Source: an uncultured Odoribacter sp. (lineage in GTDB: Bacteria; Bacteroidota; Bacteroidia; Bacteroidales; Marinifilaceae). Taken from it: a DNA stretch of 64,000 bases. A program made the position numbers and the translations under genes. A model generated the notes under the pieces. It was not told where the DNA came from. It saw only the letters and a list, made by a program, of their open reading frames with translations, and ran no database searches. The stretch is taken from positions 1 through 64,000 of the forward strand of contig CAJTSF010000001.1 of NCBI GenBank assembly GCA_910578985.1, in the 5' to 3' direction. This document shows, one piece after another, positions 36,431-45,757 of the stretch (its first letter is position 1; every line of letters begins with the position of its first letter).

Positions 36431-36518
36431 TCCTTATCATGTCCTTATCAACTCCTAATCATTTCCTTATATTATAAGGAAGTGATTAGGGAGTGATAAA
36501 GGAATGATTAGGGAGTGA
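36431..36518. repeat. 88-bp array of eight 11-bp units with dyad symmetry
   Basis: Four direct 11-mers (TCCTTATCATG, TCCTTATCAAC, TCCTAATCATT, TCCTTATATTA; 36431-36474) are followed by four inverted 11-mers (TAAGGAAGTGA, TTAGGGAGTGA, TAAAGGAATGA, TTAGGGAGTGA; 36475-36518). The whole can fold into one long imperfect hairpin with its centre at 36474/36475. It lies between the EF-G terminator and the rsmE promoter in a 324-base gap. Just before it (36391-36426) two copies of a CTTGCTGT-TTTC-CAGCA-like phrase occur. Confidence 0.8.
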
Positions 36519-36557
36519 TGCCAAAGGAAAGTCGAAGCGAAGGGCGGGAAGAGTGGA

Positions 36558-36588
36558 TTGGATATGTGAAAATTCTGTTATACCTTTG
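36558..36588 (+). promoter_or_regulatory. Promoter of rsmE operon
   Basis: TTG at 36558-36560 and TACCTTTG at 36581-36588 (20-base spacer) match the -33/-7 pattern. The start codon is 34 bases downstream. Confidence 0.6.
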
Positions 36589-36621
36589 CGGAGAGTGTGA
36601 AAACATAAACGGTGAAAAACG

Positions 36622-37326
36622 ATGCACATATTCTATACGCCGGACATAACGGGCGATGATTACACGTTGAGCGCGGAGGAGTCGAAGCACTGCGTGCGGG
36701 TGCTGCGGATGGCAGAGGGGGAATCGGTGGTGCTGGTGGACGGGCACGGAAACCGGTATGACGGGGAAATCGACCGCGCGGAAGCCAAAGGGTGCCGGGT
36801 GCGCATCCTGCGCAGAACGGAGCATTACGGAGCGCGTCCTTTCCGGCTCCATCTCGCCATCGCTCCGACGAAGCAGATGGAGCGGATGGAGTGGATGGTG
36901 GAAAAGTGCACGGAGATGGGTATCGACGCGGTAACGATGCTCGCAACGGAACACTCGGAACGCAGGGAGGTGAAGACGGAACGGCTGGATAAGGTGGCGC
37001 TCGCCGCCATGAAGCAGTCGTTGAAAGCCTACCTGCCGGAGGTGCACCCGATGACGGAGTTCCGGCGGTTCGTCGCCTCGTGCACGGAGACGCAGCGGTT
37101 CATCGCCCACTGCCGCGAGGGGGAGAAAAAGCGGTTGGACGAAGCGTGCCGCCCCGGGGAAGATGCGGTGGTGCTCATCGGTCCGGAGGGGGATTTCTCG
37201 GCGGAGGAGGTGGCGTTCGCGGAGGAGCACGGGTTCGTGCCCGTGACGCTCGGCACCAGCCGCCTGCGCACGGAAACGGCGGGCATCGTCGCGTGCCACA
37301 GTATCAACTTCATGAATAAAGTATAG
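36622..37326 (+). CDS. rsmE: 16S rRNA (uracil-1498-N3)-methyltransferase
   Basis: This 234-residue SPOUT-class methyltransferase methylates N3 of U1498 in helix 44 of 16S rRNA. It has an N-terminal PUA-like domain (HCVRVLRMAEGESVVLVDGHG) and a C-terminal trefoil-knot domain with VVLIGPEGDFSAEEV (about 187-201) and LGTSRLRTETAGIVA, the SAM-binding signatures of the family. It starts 34 bases after a good promoter and ends two bases before the next gene. Confidence 0.93.
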   Translation: MHIFYTPDITGDDYTLSAEESKHCVRVLRMAEGESVVLVDGHGNRYDGEIDRAEAKGCRVRILRRTEHYGARPFRLHLAIAPTKQMERMEWMVEKCTEMGIDAVTMLATEHSERREVKTERLDKVALAAMKQSLKAYLPEVHPMTEFRRFVASCTETQRFIAHCREGEKKRLDEACRPGEDAVVLIGPEGDFSAEEVAFAEEHGFVPVTLGTSRLRTETAGIVACHSINFMNKV

Positions 37327-37328
37327 GT

Positions 37329-37997
37329 ATGGAACACATTTGGAAAATAGCCCTGATTGTCGCCCTGTTCGTCCTCGTCCCCCGATGGCTGTGGAGCCAG
37401 GAGACGAAAACCAAAATCGCGCTGCTGAAGTATAACGGCGGCGGCGACTGGTATGCCAACCCCACCTCACTGCCGAACCTCATCCGCTTCTGCAACGAGA
37501 ACCTGGGCACCGACCTCGCCAAGGAGCCGGCAACGGTGGAACCGGGAAGCCGGGAACTGTTCAATTATCCCTACGTGCACATGACGGGGCACGGGAATAT
37601 CGTGTTCTCCGAAGCGGAGGCGCGCAACCTGCGGGAGTACCTGCTCGCCGGCGGTTTCCTGCATGCGGACGACAATTACGGGATGTCCGAGGCGTTCCGG
37701 AGAGAGATGAAGAAGGTGTTCCCCGAGGAGGAGTGGGTGGAGCTGCCGTGGGAACATCCGATTTTCCACCAGAAATACGACTTCGCCAAGGGACTGCCCA
37801 AAATCCATGAGCACGATGCGAAACGTCCGCAGGCGTTCGGCATCATGAAAGAGGGGCGGCTGGTGGCGCTCTTCACGGTGGAGACCGATCTCGGCGACGG
37901 GTGGGAGGATACCGCCGTGCACAACGACCCGGAAAACAAACACCGGGAAGCCCTTGAGATGGGAGCAAATATCATCTCGTATGTTTTCAAAAACTAA
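37329..37997 (+). CDS. DUF4159-domain exported protein
   Basis: This 222-residue protein has an N-terminal signal/anchor (about 5-23, WKIALIVALFVLVPRWLW) and a DUF4159 domain. Recognisable features are LKYNGGGDWYANPTSLPNLI, YPYVHMTGHGNIVFSEAEA, LLAGGFLHADDNYGMSEAFR and ELPWEHPIFHQKYDF. The fold is thought to resemble a class I glutamine-amidotransferase-like Rossmann fold, but no function is established. It begins two bases after rsmE and is probably translationally coupled to it. In other Bacteroidota, DUF4159 proteins neighbour gliding/MoxR-type gene sets; that context is absent here. Confidence 0.8.
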   Translation: MEHIWKIALIVALFVLVPRWLWSQETKTKIALLKYNGGGDWYANPTSLPNLIRFCNENLGTDLAKEPATVEPGSRELFNYPYVHMTGHGNIVFSEAEARNLREYLLAGGFLHADDNYGMSEAFRREMKKVFPEEEWVELPWEHPIFHQKYDFAKGLPKIHEHDAKRPQAFGIMKEGRLVALFTVETDLGDGWEDTAVHNDPENKHREALEMGANIISYVFKN

Positions 37998-38100
37998 AAT
38001 ATTATGTCAAATCGTCCGTTAAACTGACAAAACGTCCCTGAAACTTTCTTCCGACGGGAACGGTATAAGATTTGTGACAAAGTGTCGAAAAGAGGCGACT

Positions 38101-40695
38101 ATGAACACGAATAATTATACCATCAAAACGCAGGAGGCATTGCAGGAGGCGGTGCAGCTTGCACAGAGCAAGGGGCAGCAGGCGATTGAGACCGGGCACT
38201 TGCTGAAAGGAGTCATCCACGTGGGCGAGAACATCACCCGGTTTATTTTCAACAAATTAGGCGTAAACAGCCGGAACCTGACCGCAGCGCTGGACCGCAT
38301 GGTGGACGGCTATGCGAAGGTGTCGGGGGGCAACCCCTACCTCTCCAACGACAGCAACAAGGCACTGGAAAAGGCGGCACGCCTGGCTCAGGAGATGGGC
38401 GACCAGTATGTGTCGCTGGAACACCTGCTGCTGGGGTTGCTGGACAACCGCGACCAGGTGGCGCAGTTGCTGAAAGACAACGGGCTGACGGAAAAGGAGA
38501 CAAAGGAAGCCATCGCGGAACTCCGCAAGGGCTCGAAAGTCAATTCCCCGTCGGCGGAAGAGAGCTATGACGCCCTCGGACGCTATGCCGTGAACCTCAA
38601 CGAGCGTGCCCGCAACGGGAAACTGGATCCCGTCATCGGACGGGATGACGAAATCCGGAGGGTGCTGCAAATCCTCTCCCGCCGGACGAAGAACAACCCG
38701 ATTCTCATCGGGGAGCCGGGCGTGGGGAAAACCGCCATCGCGGAAGGGCTTGCGCAGCGTATCGTGAACGGGGACGTTCCCTCCAACCTGACGTCCAAGC
38801 AGATATTCTCCCTCGACATGGGCGCGCTGATTGCCGGCGCCAAGTATAAAGGGGAGTTTGAGGAACGGTTGAAGGCAGTGGTGAATGAAGTGCTCGCCTC
38901 GGAAGGGGAAATCATCCTTTTCATCGATGAAATCCACACCTTAGTGGGCGCCGGGAAGTCCGACGGAGCAATGGACGCCGCCAATATCCTGAAGCCTGCG
39001 CTCGCCCGAGGCGACCTGCGCGCCATCGGTGCCACGACGCTGAACGAATACCAGAAATATTTCGAACAGGACAAGGCGCTGGAACGGCGGTTCCAAAAGG
39101 TGACCATCGACGAGCCGGACGTGATGAGCGCCATCAGCATCATGCGGGGACTGAAGGAACGGTATGAAAACCACCACAAGGTGCGTATCACCGACGATGC
39201 CATCATCGCCTCGGTGGAGTTGTCGCACCGGTATATCTCGGACCGCTTCCTGCCTGACAAAGCCATCGACTTGGTGGACGAGGCGGCAGCCAAATTGAGA
39301 CTGGAAATGAACTCTGTGCCGGAGGAAATCGATGAACTGGACCGGAAGATACAGCAGCTGGAAATCGAAAAAGAGGCGTTGAAGCGCGAAGGAACCAGTA
39401 AGAAACTGGACGAAATCCGCAAGGAACTCGCCGACCTGAACGACGAACGCACGAAACTGCGCGCGCAATGGGAATCCGAGCGCGCCCTCATCGACGAGAT
39501 ACAGAAAAACAAGGATGCCATCGAGCAATACCGTTTCGAGGCTTCCCGCGCCGAACGCGAAGGCGACTACGGGAAGGTGGCGGAACTGCGCTACGGGAAA
39601 ATCAAGGAGGCGGAGCAGCACATCGAGGAGACCAAAGCCAAGCTCGCCGACACGAAACACGGCGAGTCGCTCATCCGTGAGGAGGTGACCGCCGACGACA
39701 TCGCCGCCGTGGTATCCAAGTGGACGGGCATCCCCGTGAACCGCATGATGCAGAGCGAACGGACGAAACTGCTCCACCTCGAAGAGGAACTGCACCGCCG
39801 GGTGGTGGGACAGGATGTCGCCATCGCCGCGCTGGCGGATGCCGTGCGGCGCAACCGCGCCGGCTTGCAGGACGCCCGCCGGCCTATCGGATCGTTCATC
39901 TTCTTAGGGACGACGGGCGTCGGGAAGACTGAGCTGGCAAAAGCACTGGCGGAATTCCTGTTCGACGACGAGTCGCTGATGACGCGTATCGATATGTCCG
40001 AATACCAGGAAAAGCACTCCGTGTCACGACTCATTGGCGCACCTCCGGGATATGTGGGCTATGACGAAGGCGGGCAACTCACGGAGGCGGTACGACGGAA
40101 ACCGTATTCCGTGGTACTCCTCGACGAAATCGAAAAGGCGCATCCGGACGTGTTCAACATCCTGTTGCAAGTGCTGGATGATGGGCGGCTGACGGACAAC
40201 AAGGGACGCACGGTGGACTTCAAGAACACCATCATCATCATGACCTCCAACATCGGCGCCCACCTGATTCAGGACAAACTCAAAAACCTGACCGACAGCA
40301 ACCGCGAGGAGGTGCTCGACCGGACAAACAACGAGGTGTACGAGTTGCTCAAGCAGACCATCCGTCCCGAGTTTCTGAACCGCATTGACGAAGTCATCAT
40401 GTTCACCCCCCTGCAAAAGAGCGAGATTATCGATATCGTGCGCCTGCAGGTGAACGCCCTGCAAAAGATGCTGGCAGCCAACAGCATCACCGTCGAGGTC
40501 ACCGACCGCGCCATGGAATGGATTGCCGAGGAGGGCTACGACCCGCAATTCGGCGCCCGCCCCGTCAAGCGCGTCATCCAGCGCAATCTGCTGAATGACC
40601 TCTCCAAGCAGATTCTGGCGGAAAAGGTTATCAAGGACGCCCGCATCGTGGTCGATGTACAGGACGGACATATTGTTTTCAGTAACAAAGACTGA
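38101..40695 (+). CDS. clpB: ATP-dependent disaggregase chaperone
   Basis: This 864-residue Hsp100 disaggregase works with DnaK on aggregated proteins in the cytosol. It has Clp-N repeats (about 5-145), AAA+ module 1 with Walker [10 protein letters not shown] (about 205) and Walker [18 protein letters not shown], a coiled-coil middle domain (about 400-525) that distinguishes ClpB from ClpA/C, and AAA+ module 2 with GTTGVGKTE and [15 protein letters not shown]. There is no ClpP-binding IGF loop. The ATG at 38101 begins the conserved [13 protein letters not shown]; an in-frame start nine codons earlier is rejected. A possible heat-shock-type promoter (TATAAGATTTG, 38064-38074) is only a loose match. 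Confidence 0.95.
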   Translation: MNTNNYTIKTQEALQEAVQLAQSKGQQAIETGHLLKGVIHVGENITRFIFNKLGVNSRNLTAALDRMVDGYAKVSGGNPYLSNDSNKALEKAARLAQEMGDQYVSLEHLLLGLLDNRDQVAQLLKDNGLTEKETKEAIAELRKGSKVNSPSAEESYDALGRYAVNLNERARNGKLDPVIGRDDEIRRVLQILSRRTKNNPILIGEPGVGKTAIAEGLAQRIVNGDVPSNLTSKQIFSLDMGALIAGAKYKGEFEERLKAVVNEVLASEGEIILFIDEIHTLVGAGKSDGAMDAANILKPALARGDLRAIGATTLNEYQKYFEQDKALERRFQKVTIDEPDVMSAISIMRGLKERYENHHKVRITDDAIIASVELSHRYISDRFLPDKAIDLVDEAAAKLRLEMNSVPEEIDELDRKIQQLEIEKEALKREGTSKKLDEIRKELADLNDERTKLRAQWESERALIDEIQKNKDAIEQYRFEASRAEREGDYGKVAELRYGKIKEAEQHIEETKAKLADTKHGESLIREEVTADDIAAVVSKWTGIPVNRMMQSERTKLLHLEEELHRRVVGQDVAIAALADAVRRNRAGLQDARRPIGSFIFLGTTGVGKTELAKALAEFLFDDESLMTRIDMSEYQEKHSVSRLIGAPPGYVGYDEGGQLTEAVRRKPYSVVLLDEIEKAHPDVFNILLQVLDDGRLTDNKGRTVDFKNTIIIMTSNIGAHLIQDKLKNLTDSNREEVLDRTNNEVYELLKQTIRPEFLNRIDEVIMFTPLQKSEIIDIVRLQVNALQKMLAANSITVEVTDRAMEWIAEEGYDPQFGARPVKRVIQRNLLNDLSKQILAEKVIKDARIVVDVQDGHIVFSNKD

Positions 40696-40715
40696 TTTAA
40701 ACCTCATTCCCAAAG

Positions 40716-40758
40716 ACCGGGGACAACTCAAAACACGAATTGTCCCCGGTTTTATTTT
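40716..40758 (+). terminator. Terminator of clpB
   Basis: ACCGGGGACAA (40716-40726) pairs with TTGTCCCCGGT (40740-40750), followed by a T-rich TTTATTTTG, 20 bases after the clpB stop. Confidence 0.88.
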
Positions 40759-40845
40759 GCCTTTGGATTTTCCCGTTCTGTTACGACGGTAACGGTTGCC
40801 ACCATAACAGAACGAAAGCATGGACATACAAGACCACCCGCAAAT

Positions 40846-40876
40846 AAAAACGGAGGCGTGCCAAAGCACACCTCCG
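40846..40876 (-). terminator. Terminator of ilvE operon
   Basis: On the minus strand CGGAGGTGTGC pairs with GCACGCCTCCG (one mismatch, loop TTTG) and is followed by TTTTT. It lies 27 bases after the ilvE stop. Confidence 0.85.
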
Positions 40877-40903
40877 CCTGATAAATCGAAGTGGAAGCGG
40901 GAA

Positions 40904-41926
40904 TCAGAATTCCAGCACTTTCACCCAGCCGAACTTGTCCGCTTCGTCGCCATACTGGATGCCACGGAGGCGGTTGTACAGTTTCGTGCACCATTCGCCC
41001 GGTACTTCGGGATTGCCGAACACGATGCTCTTGCCGTTCTCCAGGTCGTCAATCTGACCGATAGGACTGATGACGGCAGCCGTGCCGCAGGCACCCGCTT
41101 CCTCGAAGGTCTCCAATTCTTCCACGGGGATGTGGCGGCGTTCCACCTTCAAGCCCATATCCTCCGCCAATACCATCAGGCTGGCGTTCGTGATGGAGGG
41201 CAGAATCGTGTGGGAATACGGCGTGATATAGGTGTTGTCACGGATACCGAAGAAATTGGCGGGACCGCATTCATCGATGTATTTCTTCTCTTTGGAATCC
41301 AGGAAAATCGCCGTGGAATAGCCCTTCTGGTGAGCCACCTCACCGGAACGCAATCCGGCAGCGTAGTTACCACCTACCTTGATGTGTCCCGTTCCGTTCG
41401 GAGCCGCACGGTCATACTTGCGCTCCAGCATCACTTTCGTCGGTTTGAAACCTGCCTTGAAATAAGGTCCCACAGGAGCCACGAACACCACGAACATATA
41501 CTCCTTCGCGGGAGCCACGCCCATCTGCGGGCCTACGCCGATGAGCAACGGGCGGATGTACAGGCTGGCGCCGGATTCGTAAGGCGGCACATATTCCTTG
41601 TTCATCTCGATGGCTTTCACCACGGCTTCCGTGAAAAGCTCGATGGAGGGAGCCTGCATCATCACGTACTCCGCGGAGTTCATCATGCGCTTGGCGTTCT
41701 CCTCGCAACGGAAGAGGCGGATTTTACCGTCTTTGCCACGGAAGGCTTTCATGCCCTCGAAAGCCTCCTGACCGTAGTGCAGACAAGTGGAAGCCATGTG
41801 GATGTTCAACATTTCGGAGTCGCTCACTTCGGGTGCGCTCCATTTGCCGTCTTTGTAGTAGCAACGTACATTGTAATCTGCTTTCGAGTAGCCGAAAGAC
41901 AATTTACTCCAATCCAAATTTTTCAT
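40904..41926 (-). CDS. ilvE: Branched-chain amino acid aminotransferase
   Basis: This 340-residue class IV PLP aminotransferase interconverts Leu, Ile and Val with their 2-oxo acids. It shows the family motifs HYGQEAFEGMKAFRG, GASLYIRPLLIGVGPQMG, the Schiff-base lysine region GHIKVGGNYAAGL, and ECGPANFFGI with TPYSHTILPSIT. Type II (BCAT2-like) length is normal. It lies 12 bases downstream of the S46 dipeptidyl-peptidase on the same strand and probably shares its transcript. That suggests use of amino acids released from peptides, though biosynthesis is equally possible. Confidence 0.93.
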   Translation of the reverse strand: MKNLDWSKLSFGYSKADYNVRCYYKDGKWSAPEVSDSEMLNIHMASTCLHYGQEAFEGMKAFRGKDGKIRLFRCEENAKRMMNSAEYVMMQAPSIELFTEAVVKAIEMNKEYVPPYESGASLYIRPLLIGVGPQMGVAPAKEYMFVVFVAPVGPYFKAGFKPTKVMLERKYDRAAPNGTGHIKVGGNYAAGLRSGEVAHQKGYSTAIFLDSKEKKYIDECGPANFFGIRDNTYITPYSHTILPSITNASLMVLAEDMGLKVERRHIPVEELETFEEAGACGTAAVISPIGQIDDLENGKSIVFGNPEVPGEWCTKLYNRLRGIQYGDEADKFGWVKVLEF

Positions 41927-41938
41927 CTCAAAATCCTT

Positions 41939-44101
41939 TTATTTAATAATAGTCATTTCGTTAATCAGGTTTTTCGCTCCGGCGTATTTGTCCACAATCC
42001 AGAGCATGTAACGCGTGTCGAGGTTAATGCAACGTTGCAGGTTCTCCTCGAAGTCGATGTCTCCGGACATAGCCTCGGAGTTGCCGTCGAATGCCGTACC
42101 GATGAGTTGTCCCTCGGCGTTGATGACACCGGAACCGCTGTTACCGCCGGTGATGTCGTTGTCGGTGATGAAGTTCACCACGAGGGTCTCATCGCCGTAA
42201 GGACCGAAATCCTTCTGCGCATACAACTCTTTGAGGCGCTCCGGCACTTCGAACTCCCCTCCTTTGGGTCCCTCTTTTTCCAGGACGCCGGCAAGGGTCG
42301 TGTAGTAATCGTAGAATACCCCGTCGCGCGGCTTATAGCTGCCCACTTTTCCATAGGTGAGGCGGATGGTGGAATTGGCATTCGGCGCCCACGCCTTCTC
42401 CGGCTGCATCTCCATCAATCCGCGCACGAAAAGACGGTCGCCGCGACCGATGGCGGTCTGCATCTCGCTCATCAGGGCGCCCAGCTTAAAGTAGGTTTCA
42501 TAAAACGACAGTCCGGCGACATAAGCCGGGTCCTGTTTCATCTTCTTCACGTTCGGTTTTTCCAGGAAAGCATCCAGTTTCGCTTCATCCATGAATATGG
42601 ATTTCGCCCGCAGGTCGGCGGCGAATTTCTTGAAATCGCCCTTGTATTTCTTGTTGATCATGCGGATAATCTCCGGATGGAACTCCTCTTTCACGTTGTC
42701 GCTATACACTTTGAAGAGCACACCAAACAGATTGGCATCCACATCGGCATTGAAATCCTTGTAGAATCCCTCCGCCGCTTTCTTCAATCCCTCTTTCAGT
42801 TCTTTGCGCTGTTCGGCAGTCATCTTTTCGTCAAGCATTTTCTCCACTCCCCTGCCGAACTGCACGGCAAACAGGTGCGCCTCCGGTCCTGCCAGCGCTT
42901 CCTGGGCGTAGGTATTGGCAACGGAGTATTCTTTCATGGCCTCATACCCTTGGCGGATATCATCGAGGACGTTGGCATACTGCGCTTTTCTCGCCGCGTC
43001 GGCATTCACCCATTCCGTAAACTCACGCTCGATTTGCTGCTTGTTGCCCATGGTGTTCAACTGCCGCAATGCCTTGTTCTGCTCGTTGGAGTATTTCCAA
43101 TAATTGGCGCAACTGGCATATTTGGAGGCATACTGGATGCGCGTCTTCTGGTCTTTCTCCATGCCTTCCCGCATCACCGCCAGTTTGTCCGTACGTACGG
43201 CGTGGCGGATGGTGTTCGTGACGTCCATCGTGTTTGCTAGTCCGAAACTGGTCACATAGCGGTCGGTTGTGCCGGGGAAGCCCATGATCATGGCGAAGTC
43301 GCCGTCCTGGATGCCTTTAGCGGACACCGGCAGGTAGTGCTTCGGCTTCAAGGGCACATTGTCCTTGGAATATTCCGCCGGGCTGCCGTCGGGAGCCGTG
43401 TAAATGCGGAACATGGAGAAGTCCGCCGTGTGGCGCGTCCACATCCAGTTGTCCGTGTCGCCGCCGAACTTGCCCATGCTCTGGGGAGGCGCACCCACCA
43501 GGCGCACGTCGCGGTAAATGGTATAGAGGAACAGGAAAAACTGGTTGCCTTCGAACATGGACTGCACCTGTCCGCTCAGCTTCGTGCCTTCCACCGCTTT
43601 TTTCACGATGTCCGCGGACACCTTGGCAATCGCTTCGGCACGCTCCGCCTCGCTCATGTTGTCGTTCAGCACGGCATTGACCTGGTCCGTCACATCCTCC
43701 ATGCGCTCCAGAATGGAAGCCGTCGTTCCCGGGTTCGCCAGCTCGTCTTCCATCCTGTACGCCCAAAAACCGTCGCGCAGGTAGTCGTGCTCCACGGAAG
43801 AGTGCGCCTGGATGGCGTTGAAGCCGCAATGGTGGTTCGTCAATAACAACCCGTTGGGAGAAATAATCTCACCCGAACAGAAATGGCGGAAAGGGCGCCC
43901 TTCGGTCCCCAGTCCCACGATGGCATCCTTGATGCCGGGTTTGTTCACGTCGTAAATGTCCTCAGCCGTGAGCCTGAAACCCATCTGCTGCATTTTCTCT
44001 ATGTTCTGTTGCTTCAATTTGGACAACAGCCACATCCCTTCGTCAGCCCTTGCCGCCGTCACGGACAGCCACGCCAGAGCTACAATAATGATTTTCTTCA
44101 T
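41939..44101 (-). CDS. S46-family dipeptidyl-peptidase (DPP7-like)
   Basis: This 720-residue periplasmic serine exopeptidase releases dipeptides from peptide N-termini. A signal peptide (about 1-18, ending ARA) precedes a chymotrypsin-like fold split by a helical domain. The catalytic triad is visible: His in TNHHCGF (about 91), Asp in GGDTDNWMW and Ser in ITGGNSGSGV. Eighteen residues after the Ser is a Gly (AFDGN), the DPP7-type hydrophobic-P1 signature; DPP11 has Arg there. The ATG at 44101 begins the signal peptide. The gene is first in an operon with ilvE and has a -7 element at 44143-44150. Confidence 0.92.
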   Translation of the reverse strand: MKKIIIVALAWLSVTAARADEGMWLLSKLKQQNIEKMQQMGFRLTAEDIYDVNKPGIKDAIVGLGTEGRPFRHFCSGEIISPNGLLLTNHHCGFNAIQAHSSVEHDYLRDGFWAYRMEDELANPGTTASILERMEDVTDQVNAVLNDNMSEAERAEAIAKVSADIVKKAVEGTKLSGQVQSMFEGNQFFLFLYTIYRDVRLVGAPPQSMGKFGGDTDNWMWTRHTADFSMFRIYTAPDGSPAEYSKDNVPLKPKHYLPVSAKGIQDGDFAMIMGFPGTTDRYVTSFGLANTMDVTNTIRHAVRTDKLAVMREGMEKDQKTRIQYASKYASCANYWKYSNEQNKALRQLNTMGNKQQIEREFTEWVNADAARKAQYANVLDDIRQGYEAMKEYSVANTYAQEALAGPEAHLFAVQFGRGVEKMLDEKMTAEQRKELKEGLKKAAEGFYKDFNADVDANLFGVLFKVYSDNVKEEFHPEIIRMINKKYKGDFKKFAADLRAKSIFMDEAKLDAFLEKPNVKKMKQDPAYVAGLSFYETYFKLGALMSEMQTAIGRGDRLFVRGLMEMQPEKAWAPNANSTIRLTYGKVGSYKPRDGVFYDYYTTLAGVLEKEGPKGGEFEVPERLKELYAQKDFGPYGDETLVVNFITDNDITGGNSGSGVINAEGQLIGTAFDGNSEAMSGDIDFEENLQRCINLDTRYMLWIVDKYAGAKNLINEMTIIK

Positions 44102-44142
44102 GTGCATGTATCGCATTTTTAATTATAAATTTTCTCACGCCC

Positions 44143-44150
44143 CAAAATTA
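44143..44150 (-). promoter_or_regulatory. -7 element of the S46 peptidase-ilvE operon
   Basis: On the minus strand this reads TAATTTTG (TAnnTTTG), 42 bases before the ATG at 44101. No -33 box at the usual distance. Confidence 0.45.
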
Positions 44151-44207
44151 TACATTTTAATTAAATTGACGTGATTTTCTATCCAATTATAACTTGCCGG
44201 ACGGCAT

Positions 44208-44239
44208 TTTGCCGATATGCCGGTATTTTCCTACCTTTG
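44208..44239 (+). promoter_or_regulatory. Promoter of rlmN
   Basis: TTTG (44208-44211) and TACCTTTG (44232-44239), spacer 20, match both consensus boxes. This rules out a start at 44217 and supports the ATG at 44262. Confidence 0.72.
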
Positions 44240-44261
44240 CGATTCAAATAACCCATCGACC

Positions 44262-45305
44262 ATGGAAAGCACAAAACAGAATATCAGGGAAGCTTCCTTG
44301 CAGAAAATCAGCGACTTTTTGACGACAAACGGCGAAAAAGCCTTCCGCGCCAAACAAATCCTACAATGGATATGGCAACGGGGGGCGACAGATTTCGAGG
44401 AGATGACCAACCTGCCCAAAGCCACCCGGGAGATGCTGGCGGGAGAGTGGTTCTTTGACCGCCTGGAGGCGCACCGCGTACAGACCGCCACCGACGGGAC
44501 GGTAAAAACGGCGTGGCGCCTGCACGACGGGGAAGTCGTGGAAAGCGTCCTCATCCCTGGCAACCGCAAATTCACCGTGTGCGTATCGTCGCAGGTGGGG
44601 TGTAAGTTAGGCTGCAAGTTCTGTGCGACGGGCACGCTGGGATTCCGGCGTAACCTGACCCGCGGAGAGATATTCCAACAGGTGGCGGAAGCGCGTCGAG
44701 AAGCGGAAAGGCAAGGGGTGCCCCTGTCGAACATCGTGTTCATGGGCATGGGCGAACCGCTCCTCAACTATGACAATGTCCTCGCCGCCATCGAACGCAT
44801 CACCGCCGAGGACGGGCTGGCGATGTCCCCCTACCGCATCACTCTCTCCACGGCAGGCATCCCCGCCGGCATTCGCCGCTTGGCGGATGAGAGCGTACGC
44901 TTCAACCTCGCCGTGTCGCTCCACTCGGCGAAAGAACCGGTGCGCAACTCCCTCATGCCGGTGAACAAGGCTTACCCGCTGCGGGATGTGGCGGAAAGCC
45001 TGAAATACTTTGTGGAAAAGACAGGCACGCGCCCCACCTTCGAATACCTGCTCCTCAACAGCATCAACGACAGTCTTGACGATGCCAAAGCGCTCGCTGT
45101 CTACTGCCGCCAGTTTCCCATCAAAATCAATATCATCGAATACAACGAAGTGGAAGGCTCCGGCTTCCGCCACAGCCCAGACCGGAACCGCGATGAATTT
45201 GTGAAATACCTGGAAAACTGCCACATGGTCGTCAATGTCCGCCGCAGCAAAGGCCGCGACATCGACGCCGCCTGCGGGCAGCTCGCTGCCCGCGACCCAC
45301 GCTAA
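44262..45305 (+). CDS. rlmN: 23S rRNA (adenine-2503-C2)-methyltransferase / tRNA A37 methyltransferase
   Basis: This 347-residue radical-SAM enzyme methylates C2 of A2503 in 23S rRNA and A37 of some tRNAs. It has the [4Fe-4S] motif CKLGCKFC (about 115-122, CxxxCxxC), MGMGEPLLNYDNV, the N-terminal helical domain beginning KISDFLTTNGEKAFRAKQI, and the C-terminal methyl-carrying Cys in DIDAACGQLA. The start at 44262 is set by the promoter. It is a single gene, divergent from the S46 peptidase operon. Confidence 0.94.
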   Translation: MESTKQNIREASLQKISDFLTTNGEKAFRAKQILQWIWQRGATDFEEMTNLPKATREMLAGEWFFDRLEAHRVQTATDGTVKTAWRLHDGEVVESVLIPGNRKFTVCVSSQVGCKLGCKFCATGTLGFRRNLTRGEIFQQVAEARREAERQGVPLSNIVFMGMGEPLLNYDNVLAAIERITAEDGLAMSPYRITLSTAGIPAGIRRLADESVRFNLAVSLHSAKEPVRNSLMPVNKAYPLRDVAESLKYFVEKTGTRPTFEYLLLNSINDSLDDAKALAVYCRQFPIKINIIEYNEVEGSGFRHSPDRNRDEFVKYLENCHMVVNVRRSKGRDIDAACGQLAARDPR

Positions 45306-45397
45306 GCTAACCTGGAGCAGTTTCCCGTTCTCTTCCTCTTTTCCGTCTTTGTTCTTAAGATATCTCATTGATTTGTACGACCTTTGTTGGAAAATAT

Positions 45398-45405
45398 AAA
45401 GGAGG
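45398..45405 (+). promoter_or_regulatory. Strong Shine-Dalgarno site of the Panacea gene
   Basis: AAAGGAGG ends seven bases before the ATG at 45413. Such a perfect anti-16S match is rare in Bacteroidota, and none of the neighbouring genes has one. It fixes the start and hints at a foreign origin. Confidence 0.7.
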
Positions 45406-45412
45406 AGCAACC

Positions 45413-45757
45413 ATGTGTATTGGAATCAAGGCAAATAAGGAACTGATAGGCAACCTGATGATATTACTTGCCGAACGGTGTAAGCCATTATACCACACAA
45501 AATTATTGAAGTTGCTGTTTCTTATCGATGAAGAATCAATGAGAAGGACGGCAACTCCCATCATCTGGTTGAACTATAAAGCCTGGCAGTTTGGTCCCGT
45601 AAATGAAGATGTCTTCATGTCAAAAATCGAAGGATGCAACAAATTCGACAAATACGTAAAATTTACATTCGTCGATGAAAAAAGGTGCATCGTCAAACCA
45701 ATATTACAAACTTCCCACAACCATAAAAGACAAATTCTTTATTGTTTTGGCGACTAA
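45413..45757 (+). CDS. Panacea (DUF4065/SocA-like) domain protein, putative antitoxin
   Basis: This 114-residue protein matches the first part of the Panacea domain: KELIGNLMILLAERC, HTKLLKLLFLIDEESMRR and WLNYKAWQFGPVNEDVF correspond to the TKLxKLLYFxD and KHGPVPxxVY core. Panacea proteins are antitoxins that neutralise very diverse toxins. The C-terminus (from about residue 80) is short and unlike the usual domain end, because the frame closes while overlapping the next gene by 83 bases. An A6 run at 45677-45682 lies at the start of the overlap and could be a frameshift site. Local DNA is AT-rich compared with rlmN, suggesting transfer. Confidence 0.72.
   Translation: MCIGIKANKELIGNLMILLAERCKPLYHTKLLKLLFLIDEESMRRTATPIIWLNYKAWQFGPVNEDVFMSKIEGCNKFDKYVKFTFVDEKRCIVKPILQTSHNHKRQILYCFGD

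Noticed and set aside
40820..43240. 806-codon plus-strand open frame opposite ilvE and the S46 peptidase
   Set aside because: Antisense shadow of two well-supported genes; it also crosses the terminators and the intergenic gap, and its protein has no recognisable features.
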